A stretch of DNA of 17,394 nucleotides from JAZNGX01 sp045576675. GTDB taxonomy: Bacteria; Bacillota; Clostridia; Monoglobales; Firm-18. Shown here piece by piece: positions 1-8,649 of the stretch. Location: NCBI GenBank assembly GCA_045576675.1, contig JAZNGX010000051.1:1-17394 (forward strand), given 5' to 3'. The notes below the pieces were generated by a model, which searched no databases, was not told the DNA's origin, and saw only the letters and a list, made by a program, of their open reading frames with translations. Every line of letters starts with the position of its first letter. Position 1 is the stretch's first letter. Made by a program: the position numbers and the translations under genes.

Positions 1-345
1 ATGGCTACGATCCGACTTCAAATCATTGATGTATTTATCTATTTTTATTTTATTTAAATATTGTGTGTGAAAATCAATTGAATTTTGAAAACTCAGTTTC
101 ACATCACTTAATAAACTTTCACTCGAAAAAAACATTTGCATTGTACGCTCGAGCCGATAAAATTCTTTTTCAAAATTAAATACATATCTTTCCATATTTA
201 TGTTTGTGTTTTCAATAACCATATTTTTATAGTAACTGCAAAATTTAAAAAATATTATAATAGTTACAATTATAAAACAAACCAAGAACATATAGGTCAG
301 CATATATATTTGTTTTATTAATGACTTGTTATTTGTTTTTATCAT
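1..345 (-). CDS. N-terminal part of a membrane sensor, probable YesM-like histidine kinase (cut by window edge)
   Basis: An open frame of 115 codons runs off the left edge with no stop. Its ATG (343-345) overlaps the TGA of the response-regulator gene as ATGA, a classic translational-coupling arrangement, and AAGGAG lies 11 bases upstream inside that gene. Residues 1-12 are basic (MIKTNNKSLIKQ) and about 13-34 form one membrane-spanning helix (YMLTYMFLVCFIIVTIIIFF). The remainder (ENTNINMERYVFNFEKEF, LERTMQMFFSSESLL) looks like the start of a helical extracellular sensor domain. This layout, next to a YesN-like regulator, is what is known for YesM-family sensor kinases, in which dimerisation and ATPase domains come later. 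Those catalytic parts lie outside the window, so the kinase assignment rests on context and topology. Confidence 0.8.
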   Translation of the reverse strand, partial: MIKTNNKSLIKQIYMLTYMFLVCFIIVTIIIFFKFCSYYKNMVIENTNINMERYVFNFEKEFYRLERTMQMFFSSESLLSDVKLSFQNSIDFHTQYLNKIKIDKYINDLKSDRSH

Positions 346-1886
346 AATTCCAGATACTCCTTGGGTGACAATCCCGTTGACTTTTTAAACACATGCGAAA
401 AATATTGCGGGTTGTTACCAAAACCACTCATTTCAGCAATCTCATAGATTTTGAAATTGCTGTCTTTTAATAATTCCTTTGCTTTTTTGATACGATAATC
501 ATTAATATATTGATTCAGACCAATTCCGGTTTGCTGCTTAAAAATACGGCTTATATAATCAGGTGTCAAATACAGATAGTTTTCGCCTATTTTTCTAATA
601 GTAAGTTCAGAATCTTTATATTGAGTTCTTACAATCTCTTCTATTTTTTCTACTATCTGTTTTGTTGATAAATGGTTATCATCAACATATTTTTTAGATA
701 ATAATTCAAAGAAATCCCTGATTGTTTGCTTAATATCCTCTAAATCCATTGATTTTTGGATAATAGCAACTACACTTGAAATACTTTCGTTATTTTTTTC
801 GCCAAGCTTTAAATAAACTCTGAAAATCCATTCCATACACTTAATACGCATTGTATCATTATTAAAATTCATTTGTTGCATTTTATCAAAAAAGTCATCA
901 ACCAAACTGTAAATGAATGTATAATCACACATTTTAACGGCATTTACAACCCCGTCAAACATTTCAAGTTCAAGATAATCATTATTTGCCAGCACATCAT
1001 CTTTACTTTCGAATATAAATCTTTCTTTTGAATGCAAAAAGCTATTTGAAAGCGTTTTTTTAAGAGACAAATACTTGGTATTAATATCTTTCAAGTTGAA
1101 TTCATCACTTATAACACAGAATGCATCTCTTTCATATATAACTTTATAATTTTCAAGCAGTTCGTCTACACACTTTATAATTATATCTTTTTGGTTATTT
1201 TTACAAATTATTACATTTTCATTTCCAACCGTTGTAGCAAATAAAACATTCAGTTTTGACAAAAACAATTCACACAATTCAAATAAGCGAATTTGATTTT
1301 TCTGACTATATCCTTCACTGATATCAACAAATGAAATCATTATATATGAATCATTCTCCAATTTATCAATTTCACAATATTTGTACATTTCAATGGTAAA
1401 TAAGCTTGTGCCCAATAGCATTTCTCTTAAAACTTGCTGTTTTAAAGAGGCCTTTGTTCTTCGCTCGTTTTCTTCTATCATTTCTTTGAGCCGCTCTTGC
1501 TCACACTTTTTCCTTACTCGATTTACACAACGTTCCAAAGCTTGTATAAGTTCTACCTTTGATATAGGTTTTAGCAAATATTCGTCTACACCATTATTCA
1601 TTGCAATCTTTACATATTCAAAATCACTATACCCTGAAACAATAATGTATTCAATATCTATTCCCATATCCATAGTATACTGCACTACATCTAAGCCAGA
1701 AACGCCTGGCATTTTAATATCAGCTATAACAATTCTGGGCTTGTGAAGTTCAATCATATCGAGTAAAGTTTTTCCGTCATATGCAGTAGCAGCTACAACC
1801 AATTCCAAGCTTTCCCAATCGATAATTTTTTTCATACTATCGCATATTATTTTTTCATCATCTGCTATTATTACATTGTATGCCAT
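342..1886 (-). CDS. YesN-like response regulator with AraC-family DNA-binding domain
   Basis: 514 residues from the ATG at 1886, which has AGGTG 6 bases upstream. Residues 1-125 are a receiver domain with the acidic pair Asp9/Asp10, predicted phosphorylation site Asp56 (in IVIADIKMPGVSG), Ser84 in VSGYSDF, and Lys106 in LLKPIS. A coiled-coil-like stretch rich in Glu, Lys and Arg (125-155) leads to a middle region of about 250 residues typical in size for YesN-type regulators. Residues 412-514 form the paired helix-turn-helix domain of the AraC family (LTPDYISRIFKQQTG; IAEMSGFGNNPQYFSHVFKK; TGLSPKEY). It is a cytoplasmic transcription factor expected to be phosphorylated by the sensor encoded just downstream. 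Because it follows the secreted-protein genes by 13 bases, it probably controls this glycan-related operon, though its binding site is not visible in the window. Confidence 0.95.
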   Translation of the reverse strand: MAYNVIIADDEKIICDSMKKIIDWESLELVVAATAYDGKTLLDMIELHKPRIVIADIKMPGVSGLDVVQYTMDMGIDIEYIIVSGYSDFEYVKIAMNNGVDEYLLKPISKVELIQALERCVNRVRKKCEQERLKEMIEENERRTKASLKQQVLREMLLGTSLFTIEMYKYCEIDKLENDSYIMISFVDISEGYSQKNQIRLFELCELFLSKLNVLFATTVGNENVIICKNNQKDIIIKCVDELLENYKVIYERDAFCVISDEFNLKDINTKYLSLKKTLSNSFLHSKERFIFESKDDVLANNDYLELEMFDGVVNAVKMCDYTFIYSLVDDFFDKMQQMNFNNDTMRIKCMEWIFRVYLKLGEKNNESISSVVAIIQKSMDLEDIKQTIRDFFELLSKKYVDDNHLSTKQIVEKIEEIVRTQYKDSELTIRKIGENYLYLTPDYISRIFKQQTGIGLNQYINDYRIKKAKELLKDSNFKIYEIAEMSGFGNNPQYFSHVFKKSTGLSPKEYLEL

Positions 1887-1892
1887 TGACAA

Positions 1893-1897
1893 CACCT
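1893..1897 (-). promoter_or_regulatory. Ribosome binding site AGGTG deciding the start of the response regulator gene
   Basis: AGGTG ends 6 bases before the ATG at 1886 and starts 2 bases after the TAA stop of the giant beta-helix gene. The alternative GTG at 1895 is part of the site itself. Starting at 1886 also gives the usual short N-terminus for a receiver domain (MAYNVIIADDE). Confidence 0.75.
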
Positions 1898-1899
1898 AC

Positions 1900-4800
1900 T
1901 TAAATCACTACCATTTTGGACGTGATAGCTTCCATATTTTCAGAATCAAGCCATATATATAATTCAAGCTTGTCATTCTCATATATATTATTTAATACAA
2001 CATCAAAATCAATAATTGTTTTTTCTCTGTACTCAAGTCTTATTTCATCTGCAAAATTTATGCTTTTTATTTTACCATCGTTATCTTTTATGCACACTAT
2101 CGTTTTTATATATTTACTGTTTTCACCTAATGATTCAATAGGTATAGATATTCTAATTACTTCGTTTTTATAATTTTGCAAATTAAACCTGTCAATTTTA
2201 CTGTTTTGACAGAAAAAAGAAATTTCATCTTTATATACTATAAAATCATCATAATAACAATCATTATCCTTAGTAGATAATTTACTATAAATCGTCATCC
2301 CTTTATTATCAGTAAATATATCTGAATATAATAACGTATCAGCAGATATTATTTCACATTCACTCAGGCATAAATAACCTTGTGCTTCATCGTTACAAAG
2401 TGCTAAAGGGACAATTTGTACATATCTGGCTTTTATACCGCTATCAAAAATATAATCCTGGGGTGCCCCAAAACTATCCGGGATATATTTTGCCCTCAAA
2501 GCATCATTAAATTCTTTACCATCTAAAGATGTTCTGATCAGTATTTCTAAAGGATAATTAACATTAGTGTTTGATTCTCCAAGTATTTGCGGATATAACC
2601 TTACCCCGATAATGTCATTTATTACTCCCATATCTATAACAGGTGACGAATTATCAGGATTATTGCTATCAAATTTTGAGCTGTAAAAACAGTTGTTATA
2701 TGCAAATCCATCAGTCAAATTATTGTCTGAAACAACCTTCAAAGAATTGTTTGTATTATTATATTTATACACATTTTTATTTAAGGCTAAATTCTTAATA
2801 CCTTTATATATTTCAATTTCGTCAACTGATATTTTTTCACCTAAGAACTCTGACGTTATAATTATTTTTATAAACTTAGCAGATACAGCAGGGAACTTAC
2901 ACGAAAGAGGCAATGAAGTATCCCATACAGTATTCGATATTGTAGCAACCTTCTTATATTCAATATCATTATCACTTACAAAAACATCAAATACAATACG
3001 TCCGTTTACAAAACCACTTTTAAGATATGATTTTAAAACCATTTCTGAAATTATTGTTTTTTCGTCAAGCTCTATCAGCAAAGCGGAGTCTTTTTTTATG
3101 CAATTAAGCCCTGTAATTAAATTTCCATCTGTTAATTCACTTACTTCTGTGTTATCAACAAAACATTTTGTGTTTAAGGCAATATTGCTTTTTGGAGCAT
3201 TATCACTTGTCAAATAATTCTGATATTTGATATACCCCTTATAATTGCCCTTGATATTTGATAATTCTAACCTATAAACACCAGGTTCGCTATCGCAAGA
3301 CTCACCAAGTTTGGTTGCATTAATTTTAATATATCGTGCATTGCAGGTTTCAAATTCATAGGTTAATACATCAGTATTTTTAGGGGTGGATTCGTTAACA
3401 ACGGTTTTAACTACTTTATAATTCACTCCATCTAAAGAACATTCAATTGTAAAATCCTCAGGAAATCCCGAAGCTGATAAATCCCAATAATTACAATTAT
3501 GTATAGATGAATCAACCACATTGGTTATACTGTAGCCCGGATACAACTCAACAGAATTTATCGTTTTCTCAATTCCCAAATCAACAGTAACAGAAACTTC
3601 TTCATTTTTAGAATCGTATGGCAAGGAACGATATTTTGAACCTCCTACAGGTACATTCCATGACCATATTCTAATGCGTTGATCAGCAAATTTATGTACT
3701 ACTCTATCATATACATTTGATTTTATTCCGTAATATTCTGTCTGCAGACCGGAATTATTGATGATATTCTGTGCCGCGGTATATTTACTAAAATCATAGT
3801 TTGGGATGTATATATTGTTAAACACTCTATTATCATAAGGAACATTATTTAAATAATCAGCAGTTGCATAATAACAATTCGTTATAGTATTATTCTCTAT
3901 TCCTTCTGCCCACATTGAATACCATAAATACGCTTTGCCGATAACATTATCGTTCACCATAAAGCCCGTACTGCCTTGGTCTAAATATATAGCTGTTCCA
4001 TCAATCCCGCAACAATCAATATAGTTGCCTCTGATTATTGAATTAGGCTGTTCGCCCAAAGTATAAATTCCACCGCCATCATACTGTACAAGCATTATAT
4101 CATAAATTTTATTATACTCAATTATGTTATTTTTAGCACAGGTCGATGTTGTATATCCAGCTGTATCATTAGCATCATAAAAACCCCAGCCCCAACCACA
4201 GGAAATTCCTGTATAAGGTACGTTGTGTATTTCATTATGAGAAACCACAGTACCTTCTGTGTATCCTATAACAATAGCTGCTGTATCGTTATAATCAATT
4301 CCAATACGTGTAATATAATTATTGCTTACTACATTGTTTTTAACAACGTTAAGCTCATTAATTTCGTAATAATGATGATCATTAATATTTCCGATGAATA
4401 TAGCCCCACCAGATATGTCATAAAAAGCATTTCCTATTATATTACAATTTTTGCTCGCCTTATGAACTCTCAACCCAGCACTTCCAAGATTTTTAAAAAC
4501 ATTCTGAGAAAACGTAACGTTTTCAGCATACGATATTTCAACAGCACACAAATGTCCTGTTATATATTGTGACAAACCAAAATAATTATCACCTTGGTCA
4601 TTTAACAATTCTGTTTTTATCGTATCCCTGCTGACAGCATCTCCATAATAATATCCTCCCTGTTTATCTCTTAAGCCTCTGTTAGGATGAAACCATGTAT
4701 TATACGCAAAGATTATACCTTCAAACCTGATATTTCTTATGGGTTTATCCAAATTACCCTTTAGCATTATCAAATGTTCTACCGAAGGAATAACCGTTTT

Positions 4801-7116
4801 TGCTAAAGACATATCATAATTTCTTGGTGCCTTGTAATAAATCTTTGGATTGCCGCTATTATCCAATACACCATTTTTATCTATATACCACTCTTCTTCC
4901 TCGTCTATAAGCTCATAAGCATTTTCTAAAAATGTGACCTGTTCAACTCTGTGATACGAGCCTCCAACAGGAAGACTGACCGGGTTATTCACACGCAAAA
5001 ACCGTTTATCGTCTGATACATATTTAACTTTATTTATGTTATAATACCACAAATAACTCGAATGGATTTCTAATGATGATATATCATTGGAAATTCTAAA
5101 ATCATTCTGTGGTGTAATTTCATAGTAATAACTATCACCTGTAGGCTTTAATATTCCATCTGTTAAATTTACACAGTGATTTTTTAATGAATACAAACTT
5201 GTCGAATATGCCTTTTTACCCAAACCCACATTTGTTTTTGCTATATTACTGCCTAATCCATAATTAACACCATCAAAAGTCAAATCATTAATTCCGTAGC
5301 AATATGGCAAAACCTCAAATTCTGCCAATTGAAAACGATAATTTGTATTCCCGTTAGATGGTTCACCATTTTTTATTCTCATTGGTACAATTTTTAAATA
5401 GCGTGCAGAAACCATATCACTAAAAATCAACTCTAAAGGTTTTCCGTTTGTTTCAGGAATATTTTCCAATGACAAGTCAAGTGAATAATTAATTCCATCT
5501 GTAGAAGCATACACATTTATTGCATCAGGGAAATGAATATTTACTCCATATGCACTACGCGGATATAATCTGATTCCCCCTATACTCCGGATATCCTTTA
5601 AATCAACAGCAATATACTGGTCAGACCGATTTTGCAATTTTTCGCCATATTTACAAGAATAAAAGCCATTACCAAGCTTACCATCAGTCAATCTCTCGAG
5701 CGACCACGAATCACTTTCAATTGATGAATCTGCTTCACAAGGCATTGCTAAAGCAAGATTAGCAGGAGGGATTATTTCAATTTCAGCTAATTGCAAGCGG
5801 TATTTCCCATTACTATGTCCAATTCTGTTTGACACAAGCTTTATATGTTTGGCATTGTGTTTACCTGAAAGCTTCAAAGTATATGGGTGTCCATATTCCC
5901 ATTGTGCATCGGTAACTTTTGCAATTTCAACCCAGCTTTCAGAATCATTGCTTATATACAGAGAAAAATCCACAGGCTCATTTACAAGTTCAAAATTGTT
6001 ATATACACCAAATAAACGAATTGCAGAAAACGTGAATTCATCTTCCGCCGAAATAATTAGTGTATGTTCAAGCATAGGATTTCTGCTTGATATTGATGAA
6101 ATAATTGTATCAAGCGAACCATCATTTATATTGCTGATATCATATGTTGAATCGCCAGACGGCATTTCGGCTTGCATGCCAATTGCAATATTATTCGAAT
6201 AATCATTTCTGACTACAGAAGTAAAATCAGGAAAATACTGTCGTGAATCAACAAATATTCTTATTTCGGCTAAAGACAAGAAAAAAACAGATTGCTTTGG
6301 AGCTCCTAATTTTGTTACATCTAGTTTTATATATCTTGCACTTGTGTTTTTAACCTCATAGCTTTTTTCAACATTCACTTCACACGCAGTTTCGCCTTTA
6401 ACTTCTTTTACAACAGAATAATCAATATTATCATCTGACACAGATATGGTAAAATCACAAGGGAAACCCGCAATGCTTACACCATCATCAGCTAAAATAT
6501 TACCCGCACACAAGCATATTTCTTTTATATCACTTACTGTTTCCTCTAAATCAATAATAACACTTACAATATTATCAGCACTTGCAAACTCCTCACTTTT
6601 ATAATTATCCATCACAAGATTCTCATATTGATGAAGCTTAACAGTCTCATAAGCACGCTTTGCAGGTTTGCCATCAACATAAAAGCTCCTGCTGTCTTTT
6701 GCATTTAAAGGAACGTCAGCACAATATATATTGTTTTCCTTGTCATACAAGCTCCAGCCTGTTATTTCTTCCCCACCGGAAATAACAGGCTTTTCGCCCG
6801 GTGCAGCACAATACACAACATTAAATCCGTTAGTACCGGAATCGTCTGCATCAAATACCATAGTGTCACTAATCTTATGAATACCGCTTTTCAAATAGAT
6901 AAATATATCATTTTGCATATCCGAATTTATATTGCGTACTGTCTGTCGTGCTTTTTCAATTGTCAAAAAAGGTTCTGCCTCACTTCCAACTGAACTGTCG
7001 TTTCCGTTTACGGGGTCTACCCAAAAGCAAGTTGGAAAATCAGCATATGAAATTTCAGATAATAGCAATATATTTATTACAATAATAAGCAAAATAAATA
7101 TTTTAGATAATTTCAT
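1900..7116 (-). CDS. Giant secreted beta-helix protein with six discoidin-like domains (GH141-like)
   Basis: 1738 residues. The ATG at 7116 opens a signal peptide (MKLSKIFILL, cleavage near SYA|DF, 25/26), with AGGAG 12 bases upstream, a slightly long spacing. Residues 30-160 are the N-terminal part of a right-handed beta-helix (FWVDPVNGND, PVISGGEEITGW, FYVDGKPAKRA). Three discoidin-like domains follow (about 166-290, 304-449, 452-603). The helix then resumes (683-1125; NIRFEGIIFAYNTW, PYTGISCGWGWGF, DGGGIYTLGEQPNS with Asp1013, AIYLDQGS with Asp1046). Three more discoidin-like domains follow (1128-1290, 1305-1440, 1441-1591). Residues 1645-1738 are a short beta module resembling the C-terminus of the protein encoded at 17387-15591. 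There is no SLH repeat, so the protein is probably released or held by binding. Order and motifs resemble GH141-type beta-helix hydrolases, but activity is inferred only. The two regulatory genes follow immediately. Confidence 0.88.
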   Translation of the reverse strand: MKLSKIFILLIIVINILLLSEISYADFPTCFWVDPVNGNDSSVGSEAEPFLTIEKARQTVRNINSDMQNDIFIYLKSGIHKISDTMVFDADDSGTNGFNVVYCAAPGEKPVISGGEEITGWSLYDKENNIYCADVPLNAKDSRSFYVDGKPAKRAYETVKLHQYENLVMDNYKSEEFASADNIVSVIIDLEETVSDIKEICLCAGNILADDGVSIAGFPCDFTISVSDDNIDYSVVKEVKGETACEVNVEKSYEVKNTSARYIKLDVTKLGAPKQSVFFLSLAEIRIFVDSRQYFPDFTSVVRNDYSNNIAIGMQAEMPSGDSTYDISNINDGSLDTIISSISSRNPMLEHTLIISAEDEFTFSAIRLFGVYNNFELVNEPVDFSLYISNDSESWVEIAKVTDAQWEYGHPYTLKLSGKHNAKHIKLVSNRIGHSNGKYRLQLAEIEIIPPANLALAMPCEADSSIESDSWSLERLTDGKLGNGFYSCKYGEKLQNRSDQYIAVDLKDIRSIGGIRLYPRSAYGVNIHFPDAINVYASTDGINYSLDLSLENIPETNGKPLELIFSDMVSARYLKIVPMRIKNGEPSNGNTNYRFQLAEFEVLPYCYGINDLTFDGVNYGLGSNIAKTNVGLGKKAYSTSLYSLKNHCVNLTDGILKPTGDSYYYEITPQNDFRISNDISSLEIHSSYLWYYNINKVKYVSDDKRFLRVNNPVSLPVGGSYHRVEQVTFLENAYELIDEEEEWYIDKNGVLDNSGNPKIYYKAPRNYDMSLAKTVIPSVEHLIMLKGNLDKPIRNIRFEGIIFAYNTWFHPNRGLRDKQGGYYYGDAVSRDTIKTELLNDQGDNYFGLSQYITGHLCAVEISYAENVTFSQNVFKNLGSAGLRVHKASKNCNIIGNAFYDISGGAIFIGNINDHHYYEINELNVVKNNVVSNNYITRIGIDYNDTAAIVIGYTEGTVVSHNEIHNVPYTGISCGWGWGFYDANDTAGYTTSTCAKNNIIEYNKIYDIMLVQYDGGGIYTLGEQPNSIIRGNYIDCCGIDGTAIYLDQGSTGFMVNDNVIGKAYLWYSMWAEGIENNTITNCYYATADYLNNVPYDNRVFNNIYIPNYDFSKYTAAQNIINNSGLQTEYYGIKSNVYDRVVHKFADQRIRIWSWNVPVGGSKYRSLPYDSKNEEVSVTVDLGIEKTINSVELYPGYSITNVVDSSIHNCNYWDLSASGFPEDFTIECSLDGVNYKVVKTVVNESTPKNTDVLTYEFETCNARYIKINATKLGESCDSEPGVYRLELSNIKGNYKGYIKYQNYLTSDNAPKSNIALNTKCFVDNTEVSELTDGNLITGLNCIKKDSALLIELDEKTIISEMVLKSYLKSGFVNGRIVFDVFVSDNDIEYKKVATISNTVWDTSLPLSCKFPAVSAKFIKIIITSEFLGEKISVDEIEIYKGIKNLALNKNVYKYNNTNNSLKVVSDNNLTDGFAYNNCFYSSKFDSNNPDNSSPVIDMGVINDIIGVRLYPQILGESNTNVNYPLEILIRTSLDGKEFNDALRAKYIPDSFGAPQDYIFDSGIKARYVQIVPLALCNDEAQGYLCLSECEIISADTLLYSDIFTDNKGMTIYSKLSTKDNDCYYDDFIVYKDEISFFCQNSKIDRFNLQNYKNEVIRISIPIESLGENSKYIKTIVCIKDNDGKIKSINFADEIRLEYREKTIIDFDVVLNNIYENDKLELYIWLDSENMEAITSKMVVI

Positions 7117-7164
7117 AATATTAGCGTTCTCCTATTATTTATACTGGAATAAAATCACTTAAAA
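7117..7164 (-). other. 48-base intergenic gap, the longest in the window
   Basis: This gap separates the small SLH gene from the giant beta-helix gene. It contains the AGGAG ribosome site (7129-7133) and an AT-rich stretch with a TATAAA (7138-7143), but no matching -35 element and no stem-loop followed by a T run. I see neither a convincing promoter nor a terminator, so read-through is the simplest reading. Confidence 0.55.
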
Positions 7165-8631
7165 CTAATTAATATAACGTTCAAGACATCTGCATATAAC
7201 GACTGCAGTTTCAGCTCTGGTCAAATAGCCATTCGGTGCAAATTCAAGATTTTCAAAACCATTCATCACACCATTAGATGATAGAATCTCAACAGACTCT
7301 CTGGCATATTCACTAACGAGCTCAGCATCAACGTAATTAACGGCTTGCTCATTATTTTTTTCAAGCTGTAATAATCTCTGTAAAATCACAGCAGTATCTT
7401 GTCTCGTTATTTTATCATCAGGCATAAACCTGCCGTCAAAACCGTAGATTATATTATTTTTTGCGGCTATATTTACTGCATCATAATACCAATCGTCCTC
7501 ATTAACATCTTCAAATTCAATTTGTTCATTTGTTTTCAGTTCAAAAGCTCTTACTATTATGCTTACAAATTCTGCTCTTGTAATGCTTGAATCCGGCATG
7601 AAATCGCCATTTGGCATACCCTTTACTATACCTTTTTTAGCTAACTCTTCTATAGCCGTTTTAGCCCATGGAACAGCGTCAATATCATCAAAAGCATCAA
7701 CGTTGTCATTTAGTTCAATATTTGTCATGGGAACGGTTACTGCCGAGGTGTCTTTATAACCACCAAAGCTGCCACCGCCTGACGAACCACCACCGCCTGA
7801 CGAACCACCACCTCCTACCGAAGGTCTGGTTGTAGCTGAACCTCCAACAACATTATTGATTTCTCTATTTAAAGTTTCAACTAATTCATCTGTATTATCT
7901 ATATCTAAGGCATACGCAAATATATTTTTAAATACATTGCTTTGCTGTGTTGCAGATAATGAAGAATAAGCACTTGAATTCACATCCGGATATGATAAAA
8001 TATCCATTTTATTTACAGCAATATCTTTTAAGTCTACCCATGTTGTTTTCAGAGTATAATTTGTCAAAAAATAATCTGTAATATTTTTACGCAGTTCTTT
8101 TTTATCAGTCATATTTGCTAACATAGCTTGAATTTCATTTGCATATAAGTTTTTTTGCTCATCCAATAATAATTCAAAAATATATAAACACTCATCGCCG
8201 CAATTACTATATTCAGTAACTGTATCAAACACTGCAATAAAATCATCAACAGATAATTCTTTTAACTCAGCTATTACTGCAGTTTGAGGAACCGATTGTG
8301 AAAATACAGTTTTTGTTAATGTTAGTGTTTCAGCACCAAAATCAATATTCACATATACATCTGTAATAGGTGTATCTATTGGTAATAATATATCGTTCAA
8401 GCTAAAGCTTTTCTCATTTTTTATATTGTTAATATATAACAATTCACCGTTTTCATTTAATATAGTAACAACATATTCAACATCTGATGCTCCGTTTCCG
8501 GAAATATCAACCAAAAGATTGTCTTTTGAATAATCAAACTTACAACTAAAGCTATTACTTTCATTACAAAATCCGGTAAAGTATGTAACACACAATAAGC
8601 ATAACAAAAAAATACCAACTTTTTTAATCAT
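7165..8631 (-). CDS. SLH-domain surface protein with Gly/Ser linker
   Basis: 488 residues from the ATG at 8631, which has AGAGGTG 6 bases upstream and leads directly into a signal peptide (MIKKVGIFLLCLLCVTYFTG). Residues about 25-110 look like a beta-sandwich (VEYVVTILNENGELLYI), and 115-262 are mostly helical, a type often found before SLH repeats in clostridial proteins. Residues 263-291 are a Gly/Ser linker with GGGGSS units. Residues 313-488 contain three well-preserved SLH repeats with TRAE, TRQD and TRAE motifs plus DWYYDAV, so wall anchoring is likely. No catalytic or obvious carbohydrate-binding domain is seen, so it may be a structural or adaptor protein on the cell surface; that role is inference. 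It lies 18 bases after the preceding gene and 48 bases before the giant beta-helix gene. Confidence 0.87.
   Translation of the reverse strand: MIKKVGIFLLCLLCVTYFTGFCNESNSFSCKFDYSKDNLLVDISGNGASDVEYVVTILNENGELLYINNIKNEKSFSLNDILLPIDTPITDVYVNIDFGAETLTLTKTVFSQSVPQTAVIAELKELSVDDFIAVFDTVTEYSNCGDECLYIFELLLDEQKNLYANEIQAMLANMTDKKELRKNITDYFLTNYTLKTTWVDLKDIAVNKMDILSYPDVNSSAYSSLSATQQSNVFKNIFAYALDIDNTDELVETLNREINNVVGGSATTRPSVGGGGSSGGGGSSGGGSFGGYKDTSAVTVPMTNIELNDNVDAFDDIDAVPWAKTAIEELAKKGIVKGMPNGDFMPDSSITRAEFVSIIVRAFELKTNEQIEFEDVNEDDWYYDAVNIAAKNNIIYGFDGRFMPDDKITRQDTAVILQRLLQLEKNNEQAVNYVDAELVSEYARESVEILSSNGVMNGFENLEFAPNGYLTRAETAVVICRCLERYIN
7772..7807 (-). repeat. Two exact 18-bp tandem repeats encoding the Gly/Ser linker
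   Basis: The plus-strand unit ccaccgcctgacgaacca occurs twice without a mismatch (7772-7789 and 7790-7807) and is followed by a decayed third copy (7808-7820). On the coding strand it encodes a Gly-rich linker with Ser-Ser pairs between the helical region and the SLH repeats. It is clearly more GC-rich than its surroundings. Confidence 0.9.
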
Positions 8632-8637
8632 TGCCTT

Positions 8638-8644
8638 CACCTCT
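8638..8644 (-). promoter_or_regulatory. Ribosome binding site AGAGGTG deciding the start of the small SLH gene
   Basis: AGAGGTG is 6 bases before the ATG at 8631. The alternative GTG start at 8640 lies inside this site and has no good Shine-Dalgarno sequence of its own, so the ATG is preferred. Confidence 0.75.
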
Positions 8645-8649
8645 CTGAC

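Noticed and set aside
136..321. Plus-strand frame of 61 codons
   Set aside because: It is antisense to the edge-truncated sensor gene, which has a coupled start, a ribosome site and a sensible membrane helix; the plus frame has none of these.
1884..1895. GTG start at 1895 for the response regulator
   Set aside because: The GTG forms part of the AGGTG ribosome site of the ATG at 1886.
2693..3217. Plus-strand frame of 174 codons and similar ones at 1381-1746, 4225-4572, 5849-6202, 6932-7162, 15186-15476 and 15643-15927
   Set aside because: Each lies opposite a clear minus-strand gene with recognisable domains; their translations show no domain and they lack convincing ribosome sites.
7117..7164. 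Internal promoter (TATAAA at 7138-7143)
   Set aside because: No -35-like hexamer occurs at a suitable distance and such AT-rich hexamers are frequent in this sequence.
7772..7820. CRISPR-like direct repeats
   Set aside because: The units are adjacent without spacers, in frame and encode a Gly/Ser linker.
8560..8631. Lipoprotein signal in the small SLH protein
   Set aside because: The cysteines near the end of the hydrophobic stretch (YFTGFC) do not fit a lipobox; the SLH repeats already provide wall attachment.
8629..8640. GTG start at 8640 for the small SLH gene
   Set aside because: The GTG lies inside the Shine-Dalgarno site of the better ATG at 8631.
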